Made by a program: the position numbers and the translations under genes. Positions 54,078-63,394 of a DNA stretch of 64,000 nucleotides are shown here, piece after piece (position 1 is the first letter of the stretch; each line of letters begins with the position of its first letter). The stretch covers positions 1-64,000 of the forward strand of contig JAZROD010000049.1 of NCBI GenBank assembly GCA_045648505.1, written 5' to 3'. A model generated the notes under the pieces. It was not told the DNA's origin. It was given only the letters and a program-made list of their open reading frames with translations, and did not search any database. Source of the DNA: RGIG8700 sp045648505. GTDB taxonomy: Bacteria; Bacillota; Clostridia; RGIG6154.

Positions 54078-56189
54078 TTAGTTAATAGATTTTTCTTCTG
54101 CTTCTGCATAAGGATAAAGGTTTACTAAGTCTTCCCAAATAAATCTTTTTACAATTGATGCATCACTTGTAAGTTTAATTTCACCAATTGCCCATGCTCT
54201 TCCAGGTGTTCCGTTTGTACCTGAAATAGTAACCGGTACTACATCAACTTCTTCAAGCTCATGGTCATTTGTATATGTTGCATAAATAACAGTTGCAGTT
54301 CTTGTGTTACCAAGTGATTCTAAAACTGTATTCACCTTTATGACATTATTTTCTCTATCCACAGTTACATCGGATTTTCCAAAGAACAAATCATCTGTCT
54401 GCTCCGAACATGAATATTTCAACGCTATACCACCAAGATACATATTCGCAGATGGTGCATCTAAATCAATTTGAATAGTATTTGTTCCTTTAACAAGATC
54501 AATAGTAGCTACATTGTAGTCCTTTGCCAGAGTACCCGCAGATGTAGTCATATTAGTTTTTGGAAGAACTTCTGTTCCATTTACTTTTACGGTAACGTTT
54601 ATGGTTGTTGTAGCAGCTCCCATGAAGTTAATATAAAGATCTTTTTTACAATCTGCAAGAGATGTTACTGTATAAACCTGTGTATAACTATTGTTCTTTG
54701 TCAAAGTTCTCACATAAGCTGCAGTTGAACTACCATTTTTGTTATTGTTATAAGAAATACCATTTTTATTCACACTTTTAAATGTATCACCAGATGTATT
54801 TAGTGTAGTAACAACATGAGAACCATCACATGCATAACCAACTTTATTAGCATTAGTATCATTCACATCTGCGTTAACAACATTCTTATCATCAACATCA
54901 TAATTACATACACCTATTTTAAATGTATTATCAGCTTTGTTGAGAATTGTGTAAAGTTTACCATTAGCAATTGCGACATTGGCTCCGGCAGCACAAGAAG
55001 CTTTATTTGATGAACAAAGGTCAACTCCACCTATTGTATCAAAAACGCGTACGCCCGCTACACGATCACCAAGGAATAAATATCTTCCATCAGTTGCAAT
55101 TGTACCAGGAAATCTGAAATAGTTTCCATATTCCATAGATGTTGTTCCGCCGTTATTACCAACATTATATCTTGAAACAGCATTGGCAAAATTTGATGAT
55201 TCAGCAACATCAATTGCAAAAATACCATGATCATCTGTTGTGCCTCTAGTGCCCATATTTGTTGAAACATATAAGGTTCCGTTAACAATAACGCTATCAA
55301 CAACATAACGAGATCTATCATCGACAGTCGAACCTAAAGCCTGTCCAAAATATCTTGTTCCTGTAAGTGTACACTCACCTGTTTCAGGATTTCTTACAAG
55401 CTGACTTACACAAAGTTTAGTATTTGTGCCATCATTTCCTCTTCCCGAAACATATATTGAATTACCTAAAACTTCAACTGCACATCTTCCTGTAAGGGAA
55501 GCAGTTCCATACAAATCGCACCATGTGTTATTTGCAGAATTGCTATAATCAGCTCTGTATCCAGCATATATCCCGCTTTCTACAACTGTTGTATTAATTA
55601 TCTGAAGAACAGTTTTACCTAGTGATTCATTGATAGCTACAAGATATATTCTGTCTCCATCAACCTTAAAATCTCTGATTCCAATTTTACCAAGAGCAGT
55701 AACATCGAAAGATTTGATAAGTGATGGAGCTTCCGGATTTGCCAAAGAATATATGTATACTACATAGTTGTCTCTGGTATCTTTATAATAACCAAATGTA
55801 TAAAGTTTATCTCCAACTACTTCAATTGTATTGTATCTTGTATTACCATAGTCTACTTTGTCGATATTTAAATCACCGGGCAAACCTGCTACACCATCAG
55901 CACCGATTGAAACGTTTGTAAATGTGCCATCATTGTTGTCCTTGTAGCACAAAATACTTTTGGTTCCCTGATAATCATGTACATAAACATAATTACTTCC
56001 ATTTGCATCGCTATACGCTGCAACATCTGTCAATACCACACTTGAAACATCAGTTACATTGTTAATTGTTAGTGTTGCACTGGAACCTCCGGAAATAACA
56101 TCTGTAAAACCAACATTTGCACTTACACTAACCACAGACATTGACAGGACGATAACTAATAAAATTAGTTTTGAAATGAATTTTTTCAT
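54078..56189 (-). CDS. Secreted propeller protein with carbohydrate-binding-like domain
   Basis: A 703-residue secreted protein. Signal peptide (MKKFISKLILLVIVL..., cut after VSA). Residues about 30-445 are propeller-like repeats (NYVYVHDYQGTKSILCY, NSIYVSGRGNDGTNTKL, GRYLFLGDRVAGVRVFD). Residues 465-590 resemble a CBM6/35-type binding domain (SSTAAYVRTLTKNN, GTNTIQIDLDAPSANMYLGG). The last 110 residues form an Ig-like domain ending with KRFIWEDLVNLYPY, a motif shared with the 1228-aa protein. There are no SLH domains, so it is released or held by partners. It is flanked by a hairpin and may be abundant. Confidence 0.85.
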   Translation of the reverse strand: MKKFISKLILLVIVLSMSVVSVSANVGFTDVISGGSSATLTINNVTDVSSVVLTDVAAYSDANGSNYVYVHDYQGTKSILCYKDNNDGTFTNVSIGADGVAGLPGDLNIDKVDYGNTRYNTIEVVGDKLYTFGYYKDTRDNYVVYIYSLANPEAPSLIKSFDVTALGKIGIRDFKVDGDRIYLVAINESLGKTVLQIINTTVVESGIYAGYRADYSNSANNTWCDLYGTASLTGRCAVEVLGNSIYVSGRGNDGTNTKLCVSQLVRNPETGECTLTGTRYFGQALGSTVDDRSRYVVDSVIVNGTLYVSTNMGTRGTTDDHGIFAIDVAESSNFANAVSRYNVGNNGGTTSMEYGNYFRFPGTIATDGRYLFLGDRVAGVRVFDTIGGVDLCSSNKASCAAGANVAIANGKLYTILNKADNTFKIGVCNYDVDDKNVVNADVNDTNANKVGYACDGSHVVTTLNTSGDTFKSVNKNGISYNNNKNGSSTAAYVRTLTKNNSYTQVYTVTSLADCKKDLYINFMGAATTTINVTVKVNGTEVLPKTNMTTSAGTLAKDYNVATIDLVKGTNTIQIDLDAPSANMYLGGIALKYSCSEQTDDLFFGKSDVTVDRENNVIKVNTVLESLGNTRTATVIYATYTNDHELEEVDVVPVTISGTNGTPGRAWAIGEIKLTSDASIVKRFIWEDLVNLYPYAEAEEKSIN

Positions 56190-56230
56190 GTTTCATTCTC
56201 CTTTTTTGTTATAAAATTATTTTCATTAAA

Positions 56231-59200
56231 TTATTTTAACCAATCAGAATAATTAAGTTCTATTTTATCTGAAAGAGGAACAAGGTTTTTAAAATTACTC
56301 CATAAGTATATTTCAATGAAGCAATCGCTTGATATTCCATCTTTAGGAACATCAATAGTTTGAATTTTATTTGTATTAGACTGTAAAACCGTATTCTCTA
56401 CATCTATATACAGCAACTGACTTTTTTTTTTTATTGTTGTAATCAAATTAGCATCGTTGACTATATTCACTTTTTGATTATTAATCTGAACTGTTAAATT
56501 TATATTATCTGCTGCTTCATTAAAATCTAAAAGTGTTAACACTGCAGAAGTAACAGTCCTGACAGAACTTGAATCGTGTGTCTTGAAAATTGATAATCCA
56601 TCACCTTTTGCAGCACAAATAATATAATCACCATATTTTTTTGTGTTAAAATACTGCATTGAATTGTAATACAATCCACTTGTTGTAATGTTGTCAATGT
56701 TGCTTATATTATATAGATATAAGCCTCTACGATTACCACCTAACACAAGCGTGTCACCCTCAACATATCCTCCAAAATATGTCAATGCTGAATTTTCAAA
56801 TTGCAAAACTTCATCAGTGAACGTATTTATATCAAGTAAATGTACACTTCCCGATTTTTCTGATGCTACAATAAATGAATTTCCAATATCAACAGAGAAT
56901 ATCTCATTTGTTGTTATACTGCTAATTAAAACCGGTTCATCCGATTCATTTAATTCAAACTTACAAACACCTTCTGCACATCCTGCAAATAACAAATCAT
57001 CTTTAATAGCTATACAAATAGCTTTATTGGCTATAGAATAAGTGTCCAATGTGCCATTCGATATATTTAATCTTCTGATATATCTTTGAGAAGCTGCAAA
57101 ATAAATATATCCATTTCTTATTGCAATAGATTTTGCATTTGAAGCATTAGTATACTCTCTAATCAAAACAGGTTCTTCAGGTGTCGATAGCGAAAATCTT
57201 CTAATTCCCGTAGAATAGCAGACATACAATTCTTCGTTGTATATTAACATTGAATTATCGCTACTGATTTTATGTACACCGTTTAAAGATTCCGGTTGTT
57301 CAATCAAAACTGGATTCTTTATATCACTGATGTCATAAATCAGCACCCCATTTCGTTGAGAACCTACATACATATAGTTATCATAACATACAAAATCATA
57401 ATATGTATCTCCTGTTGTTGAAACAGGTATTGAACTTACAAGTTCAGGTTTTTGAGTTTCTGTGTATTCTCGTATCTCATTTAGTACACCGGAAAATTCA
57501 TTGTTTCGCACACATACATAACGAGCAGCTGTGCTTAGTTTGTTTTTCATATATGTGTCACTATTCTCATCAGAGTATCTCGCTCCTCCGATTGTAATTC
57601 CATCGCATAAATTTGATAATATATTATCCTCTATAACAGCACATTCAATTGCTTCAACATTATGTCTTCTAACTCCTGTGCTGACCCATGTTAACAAATT
57701 AATACCATTTCTGATTATATAACTTGTTTTTAAGTTATCCTCTGTTAAAGAAGACAATATTTCTTCTTTTGTCTTTCCGTTTCCTAAAATTGTATTATCT
57801 ACAATTTCGGTACAAAGAATAGGTCTGCCAAACAATTCATCTGTATTTGTCTTTGCATAAACCGAAATGCTACTCACCCCAGTTATCGGCGAAACCCCAG
57901 ACAATTCATTTCTGCATATTCTATTGAAATAACCGATATTCACTCGACAATCAACTGTTTCGGTTTCGTATGTGATTTTCTGTATGATCGAAAAATCAAT
58001 ACCATTAGTATTATTCAGTATATTATCTGCAACAACACAATCATAAGCAGAACCATAAAACAACAGTGACCAACTACAGTTTTCAACAAGATTATTGTAT
58101 ATTGTAATTTCCTTCTGTAATTTTAACAAAACAAACTTACTTGTTGAATCAGGAATAATTTCCCAAGGCTCCGAAATTGATAATGTACACGTTGTTTCTT
58201 CCGCAGCAGTTACTGCTCTTGATTGTCCGATTCCTTTTCCTTCAACAACCACAACAAACCAATCACCAGTGGCTTTTTTATTCAAATCCCATGCAGACGC
58301 ACCTGATGCAAATGAACCACTTCCTACAATAGTACCATCAATATTCTCTGCAGGATTTATTGTAACTGTTTCAGATGTTGCACTAATAACATCACCAAAC
58401 ATTTTAGTTCCGCCAAGATAATCTTCTGTGGCTATAATTTCTCCATCTACAGTTTTGTTTCCTGTGTTACGGATTGTATTCCCTGCAAGATATGAATGAC
58501 TTCTTGTATATATACCTTGTGCATTACCCGTTACTCCATCAACGGGATTTCTTGTTATAGTATTATTTTCAAAAATACTATATTGAGAATGTATGTATAC
58601 AGCACCAACATTTGTATTTGAAATGTTATTCGTATATTTTAAGTATTTTCCAATATATGAACCTGTAACATTTGTTCGATGACCAACAAAATCACATCCA
58701 TCAACCAAAAAATGGTCTTTGTAAATAATACAAACTGCACCTTTACCAGCACTTTCCGGAAGAATTTCGGATGAGGATTCTATTCTCACATTTTTTATGA
58801 AGCCATATTGTTCATTTCTTGAATCCGGATAATTCGATGCACCACCACAAGTAATCTCAACAAGATTTAGTGGCATATATGCTAAATTAAAGTCATCCGA
58901 AATTGAAATTGTTAAATTCGCAATACCTTGTCTGCCATTGCCTGATGTGGCTTTTTTTATAGCAGCTCCAGGATTGGTATTTGTACTTAAAGGTGCATAA
59001 ATCAAATTTGTATTACTTTTTCCTGCACCATTTATGACAACATTTGCCGGCAGCGTTACTCCTCTAAAATGGAAATTTCCAACAGGTATGTTAACAACAC
59101 CACCGGTATTAGAAACCGCATTAATCGCAGACTTAATTGCATTTGTATCATCTATACCATCATTTGCAATAGCTCCGTATGATGTTATACTGACTTGATT

Positions 59201-59917
59201 GTTCCAATTGAATTCATTTACCCAAGCTACACCCAATCCCAAGGGATCCTGACTACATCTTACAACAGTTATTTCATAATTGTTTTCTAACCTTGACCAC
59301 AAAAGACCATCATTTGTTGTCTCAACTGCATATGTGCCATCAGGAACACTGTTATCCACAGTAAATTTAACTGCATATGGATTTGACGAGTTTACTATCG
59401 CCTGATAGATATTACTTCCTGATACAAGTCTAACCTGCGTGTTACTAACACCATTCCATTCTGTTGAACACATATTTCTTCCGCTTATCAGTACTTCTGA
59501 ACCAGAAGCTATAATATTGTCAGATATCCACTGTGGTCTGCTTCTATTGATATACATAATATTACTTACAACACTACCATTGATTTCTAACCATATTTTA
59601 TGACATGAACCCGAAAATTCCTCTGGGGCTAAAACTTGCACAAAATTACCTTTTTCATCAATATTAATAATATCAACTTCAGTTTTATTACTTGATGTGC
59701 TATTATTGATATCCGAAGCAGTGTTCACAGAGGAAACATATACACTCATATCATCAGTAATACCGCTACCAAACAAGTAAAAAGTTTTATCTGCCATTAC
59801 ACAATCACTAACTCTCAACAGTGTCGCTTGCTCTGCAGATTCATTAGCGCAAACCAAAGATGTAAAAAAGGTGGATAGAATCAAAATCATTAATAATGTG
59901 TATTTCTTTATCTTCAC
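56231..59917 (-). CDS. Secreted pectate-lyase-type beta-helix protein with C-terminal LVIVD propeller
   Basis: A 1228-residue secreted protein with signal peptide (cut after LVCA). Residues about 30-215 are TIG-like, 240-805 a Pectate_lyase_3 beta-helix (VSITSYGAIANDGIDDTNAI, GGVVNIPVGNFHF), 815-1130 an LVIVD propeller (NYMYVGSQRNGVLIYDISDI), and the last 100 residues an Ig-like end with EIYLWSNFKNLVPL. It is clearly related to the 1385-aa protein, but the propeller is moved from N- to C-terminus and SLH is missing. A GTG start is set by AGGAG at 7 bases. Lyase or hydrolase activity on uronate polymers is likely but unproven. Confidence 0.9.
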   Translation of the reverse strand: MKIKKYTLLMILILSTFFTSLVCANESAEQATLLRVSDCVMADKTFYLFGSGITDDMSVYVSSVNTASDINNSTSSNKTEVDIINIDEKGNFVQVLAPEEFSGSCHKIWLEINGSVVSNIMYINRSRPQWISDNIIASGSEVLISGRNMCSTEWNGVSNTQVRLVSGSNIYQAIVNSSNPYAVKFTVDNSVPDGTYAVETTNDGLLWSRLENNYEITVVRCSQDPLGLGVAWVNEFNWNNQVSITSYGAIANDGIDDTNAIKSAINAVSNTGGVVNIPVGNFHFRGVTLPANVVINGAGKSNTNLIYAPLSTNTNPGAAIKKATSGNGRQGIANLTISISDDFNLAYMPLNLVEITCGGASNYPDSRNEQYGFIKNVRIESSSEILPESAGKGAVCIIYKDHFLVDGCDFVGHRTNVTGSYIGKYLKYTNNISNTNVGAVYIHSQYSIFENNTITRNPVDGVTGNAQGIYTRSHSYLAGNTIRNTGNKTVDGEIIATEDYLGGTKMFGDVISATSETVTINPAENIDGTIVGSGSFASGASAWDLNKKATGDWFVVVVEGKGIGQSRAVTAAEETTCTLSISEPWEIIPDSTSKFVLLKLQKEITIYNNLVENCSWSLLFYGSAYDCVVADNILNNTNGIDFSIIQKITYETETVDCRVNIGYFNRICRNELSGVSPITGVSSISVYAKTNTDELFGRPILCTEIVDNTILGNGKTKEEILSSLTEDNLKTSYIIRNGINLLTWVSTGVRRHNVEAIECAVIEDNILSNLCDGITIGGARYSDENSDTYMKNKLSTAARYVCVRNNEFSGVLNEIREYTETQKPELVSSIPVSTTGDTYYDFVCYDNYMYVGSQRNGVLIYDISDIKNPVLIEQPESLNGVHKISSDNSMLIYNEELYVCYSTGIRRFSLSTPEEPVLIREYTNASNAKSIAIRNGYIYFAASQRYIRRLNISNGTLDTYSIANKAICIAIKDDLLFAGCAEGVCKFELNESDEPVLISSITTNEIFSVDIGNSFIVASEKSGSVHLLDINTFTDEVLQFENSALTYFGGYVEGDTLVLGGNRRGLYLYNISNIDNITTSGLYYNSMQYFNTKKYGDYIICAAKGDGLSIFKTHDSSSVRTVTSAVLTLLDFNEAADNINLTVQINNQKVNIVNDANLITTIKKKSQLLYIDVENTVLQSNTNKIQTIDVPKDGISSDCFIEIYLWSNFKNLVPLSDKIELNYSDWLK

Positions 59918-59946
59918 TTTACCACTCCTTTTATCTCCGATTTTAT

Positions 59947-60897
59947 TTACAAACTAATTTCACCATCACTGGATTTTTTAACAATCCAGTTAGTAAGAAG
60001 AATCATTACAAGACCAACTACAGACTTAAACAATCCAATTGCAGTTGATAAACCATATTCAAAACCTTGAATACCGAGCTTATACACATATATATCAAGT
60101 ACATTCGCAACATCGTATGTAGCAGGAGATTGAAGATTAAATATCTGGTCAAATCCTGCATTCAAAATGTTACCTGTTCTCATGATAAGCATAACACCTA
60201 CAGTCGAGAATAAATATGGCATATTTATATATCTTATTCTTTGAAATCTTGTTGCACCATCAATAATTGCCGCTTCACCAACATCCTGATCAAGACCGGC
60301 CAATGAGGATAAGTAAATTACAGAACCCCAACCTATTTCTTTCCAAACAGATGAAATTATCAAAATCGGTACAAATTTACCTTTGTCTGCAAGAAAATAT
60401 ATTGGCTCAAATCCTAATTTTACAATTATTGCATTAATAAGACCAACACTTGGTGATAACAAAATTGTCATCATTCCAGCCACGGTAACCCAAGATAAAA
60501 AGTGAGGAAGGTATGAAACTGTTTGTGTTACTTTCTTAAAAATACCATGTCTTAGCTCATTAACCATAATTGCAAATATAATTGGCATTATTGACCCAAT
60601 AATAAGCTGAAATATACTTATTTTAAGGGTATTAGTCATAACAGGGACAAAATCTCGTCCGCTAAAGAAAGTCTTAAAATGGTCAAATCCTACCCATTCA
60701 CTACCCCATATACCTTCGACAATATTATAATTTTGAAATGCCATTAAGAGTCCTGTTATCGGTTTGTATACAAATAATAGTAAATATATAACACCAGGTA
60801 AAAGCATCAAAAGTAAATATCTATCTTTTTTTACCTTTTCAAAAAAAGTTAAATTAGAAGTTCTTGTTGTTGTTTTTATTTTCTTATTTACTTTCAT
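59947..60897 (-). CDS. ABC sugar transporter permease (LplB type)
   Basis: A 316-residue membrane protein with six predicted transmembrane helices; the first is LLLMLLPGVIYLLLF. The EAA loop EAAIIDGATRFQRIRYINMP contacts the ATPase. It is the LplB/YtcP-type permease found with lipoprotein LplA in uptake of oligosaccharides, including rhamnogalacturonan and alginate fragments. GGGGTG precedes the ATG. It is transcribed after the second permease (6-base gap) and before the secreted beta-helix gene. The ATPase is not encoded here; a shared MsmX-like ATPase is expected elsewhere. Confidence 0.94.
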   Translation of the reverse strand: MKVNKKIKTTTRTSNLTFFEKVKKDRYLLLMLLPGVIYLLLFVYKPITGLLMAFQNYNIVEGIWGSEWVGFDHFKTFFSGRDFVPVMTNTLKISIFQLIIGSIMPIIFAIMVNELRHGIFKKVTQTVSYLPHFLSWVTVAGMMTILLSPSVGLINAIIVKLGFEPIYFLADKGKFVPILIISSVWKEIGWGSVIYLSSLAGLDQDVGEAAIIDGATRFQRIRYINMPYLFSTVGVMLIMRTGNILNAGFDQIFNLQSPATYDVANVLDIYVYKLGIQGFEYGLSTAIGLFKSVVGLVMILLTNWIVKKSSDGEISL

Positions 60898-60903
60898 GTC
60901 TTA

Positions 60904-61779
60904 TCACCCCTTTACAGAACCAGCCATGATACCCTTAACAAAATATTTCTGCAAAAATGGGTACACACACACTATAGGTAAAATTACAAATAGATTTGAT
61001 GCTGCAACCAACGCATCCGATGGCGGTATAGCAGAAGCATCCACGCCAGCTCCTCCTTCAGTCAATGCCGCAACACTTGTCTGAAGTTCACGAAGCATAA
61101 TTGGCAAAACATACATATCACGGTCATTAATATAAAGTAAACAATCCATCCACTGATTCCAGAGGCCTACAACCATCCAAAGTGTTATAGTTGCAACAAT
61201 AGGTTTTGATAAAGGAAGAATGATTTTAAAGAATATGTATATATCATTAGCTCCATCAATTCTAGCCGCTTCAGTTAATGCCATCGGAATACCTTTGAAA
61301 TAATTTTTCAAAAGAATAACATTATAAGCTGAAATGGCTCCCGGAAGGACAAGTGCCCATATAGTATTATTTAAACCGAGTCCAACTATGTTTAAATATG
61401 TAGGTATAAGACCTACATGAATAAACATTGAAGCAACAATCAAACCATTAAAGAATTTATTAAATGAAAAGTCTGCTCTTGATAAAGGATAAGCATACAA
61501 TAGCGTTAAACCCAAGTGAATAACTGTACCTAAAATAGTTTTGAAAACCGTGTTCTTAAAACTATTCCATATAAAATTAGATTTCAGCACCATTTTCCAA
61601 GCTTCCCATGTGGCTGAATCAGGCCACCATTGAAAAGACATTGAAGTATCTGTTTGTGGGGTTACACTGGTAACAAACAAATTCCAAAATGGAATAACTA
61701 TAGTTACACAGAGTGCAAATACAAACCCGTAACAAACTAAATCTAATATTTTGTCACTGTTTGATTTTTTTATTTTCAT
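60904..61779 (-). CDS. ABC sugar transporter permease (LplC type)
   Basis: A 291-residue carbohydrate ABC permease (second subunit). It starts with a cytoplasmic tail, then VCYGFVFALCVTIVIPFWNLF. The EAA motif is EAARIDGANDIYIFFKIILP, and it ends in LQKYFVKGIMAGSVKG, the usual C-terminus of this family. It forms a heterodimer with the 316-residue permease. AAGGTGA precedes the ATG. The gap to the solute-binding lipoprotein gene is 37 bases. Confidence 0.95.
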   Translation of the reverse strand: MKIKKSNSDKILDLVCYGFVFALCVTIVIPFWNLFVTSVTPQTDTSMSFQWWPDSATWEAWKMVLKSNFIWNSFKNTVFKTILGTVIHLGLTLLYAYPLSRADFSFNKFFNGLIVASMFIHVGLIPTYLNIVGLGLNNTIWALVLPGAISAYNVILLKNYFKGIPMALTEAARIDGANDIYIFFKIILPLSKPIVATITLWMVVGLWNQWMDCLLYINDRDMYVLPIMLRELQTSVAALTEGGAGVDASAIPPSDALVAASNLFVILPIVCVYPFLQKYFVKGIMAGSVKG

Positions 61780-61816
61780 ATTAGTTCACCTTACGTTCTT
61801 AAATGTCACTCTATCT

Positions 61817-63349
61817 TTATTTAACAATGCTATCATAGAATGCCTGTGCTTCTTGTCTAAGGATGTCCCCACCATTCGTGTTGTATTCTTTTACAAAAGC
61901 GTCCCAATCTTTATCAAGATTTCTTGTTCCGTTTACAAATTCTGAATATGCTTGTATTTTTAAAGACTGCAATGCCAATGCATATATACTTGATGAATCA
62001 GTCTGTACTCTCATTATCAAATCTCTGTGTGTTCCAAGTTTCGCATATTTATCTACTTCTTTCAGATATTCCTGATTTGAATATTTATCAGCAATTTTAT
62101 CATCTGCCCATGCTCCACATTTCAAGAGGTTAAAATATCCTATGCCTTCTTCAGCTTTTTGGTTGGCATCACTACCAAACACTCCAAGCGGAGCAATCGT
62201 TGTTCCACCATCTTTAAGTTCATAATGTTCTCCCTCGAAACCATAGGCACCTACTAAAGCAATTTCTTCATCATAATTCAAATCATTTAAAATCTCAAGA
62301 ATGATTTCTTGTTTTTCTGTATCTCCCTGAAGCTGTGCGCCGAAAACAACATAATTTGAAACAGGTCCCCACAACCAATCCCCTCTATCTCCATTAGGAC
62401 CTGCAGGAAGAGATGTATACACTATTCTGTTTGCTACCGCTTCTTCATATCCGGCAAGATTATTCTGACCATTTATAGTGTTTTTTGAAATATTTCCTAA
62501 TGAAGTATTAACACAAGCTATCTGTCCGTTTAAGTAGCGTTTGAACATACTATTTTGATCATCTGTCAAAAATTCAGGATGAATATACCCTTTTTCATAC
62601 CACTCATTAAGCTTTTTAAGTGCATCCTTTGCTTTTTTTGCAACAGTACCATTAATAACTTTACCATCTTCAAGTGCCCACATTTCAGGCATTATACCAT
62701 ATGCTCCAAACAACCAATCAAACTGTCTGTAGTAGTTTCCGCCAATACCTGAAAGACCGTAATGCCCTTTTGCTTTCAACTTTTCAAAAGCTTCATCATA
62801 CTCATCAATTGTATCAGGAATCTCTGTTATACCAACGCTATTTAACATATCCTTATTCCAAAGCATAACTGTATTGTATTCATCGCCTCTTGACTTTGGA
62901 ATAGCATATTGCTTACCATTGAGCTTACCTAATTCCCACATTTTATCATTTACTTCATTTATGTGTGCATAATGTTCAGGTGCTGCTTTCTCAACAGTTT
63001 TAACATCAATACTTGCTAAAGCACCCTGCTTAGCTAATGGAATCCACTGAGACATCTCATTTATAAATATAACATCAGGGATTTCCTTAGACGCTATCAT
63101 TGTAGCAATCTTATCTGTATAATTGGTTGCATAACCATAAGCTTTGATTTCTACATTATACTTTTTCTCTAAATATTGCTCAACAGGAGTGTTGTCGCCA
63201 ATAGCTACAGAATTAGCTATTGTAATTATCATACGACCATCCTCTGTATAAGCACTTTTGCTCTTATTACCGCCACACGCACATAATGACACAGTCAATA
63301 CTACAGCCAATGCTAACGCTATTACTTTCTTAAAATTTGTTTTTTTCAT
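61817..63349 (-). CDS. Oligosaccharide-binding lipoprotein (LplA type)
   Basis: A 510-residue extracellular solute-binding protein. The signal sequence ends in lipobox LCAC with the lipid-bearing C25, so it is anchored outside the membrane. The long form (about 500 residues, YGLSGIGGNYYRQFDWLFGAYG, INEMSQWIPLAKQGAL) matches LplA-type proteins that deliver oligosaccharides to LplB/LplC permeases. The tryptophan-rich pocket region (WLWGPVSNYVVFG) suits sugar binding. It is the likely receptor for the unsaturated oligosaccharides released by the beta-helix proteins. Confidence 0.94.
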   Translation of the reverse strand: MKKTNFKKVIALALAVVLTVSLCACGGNKSKSAYTEDGRMIITIANSVAIGDNTPVEQYLEKKYNVEIKAYGYATNYTDKIATMIASKEIPDVIFINEMSQWIPLAKQGALASIDVKTVEKAAPEHYAHINEVNDKMWELGKLNGKQYAIPKSRGDEYNTVMLWNKDMLNSVGITEIPDTIDEYDEAFEKLKAKGHYGLSGIGGNYYRQFDWLFGAYGIMPEMWALEDGKVINGTVAKKAKDALKKLNEWYEKGYIHPEFLTDDQNSMFKRYLNGQIACVNTSLGNISKNTINGQNNLAGYEEAVANRIVYTSLPAGPNGDRGDWLWGPVSNYVVFGAQLQGDTEKQEIILEILNDLNYDEEIALVGAYGFEGEHYELKDGGTTIAPLGVFGSDANQKAEEGIGYFNLLKCGAWADDKIADKYSNQEYLKEVDKYAKLGTHRDLIMRVQTDSSSIYALALQSLKIQAYSEFVNGTRNLDKDWDAFVKEYNTNGGDILRQEAQAFYDSIVK

Positions 63350-63394
63350 TTTTCTTCATCCTTTCAGTAATATATTTTGAATTTAACTTATATA

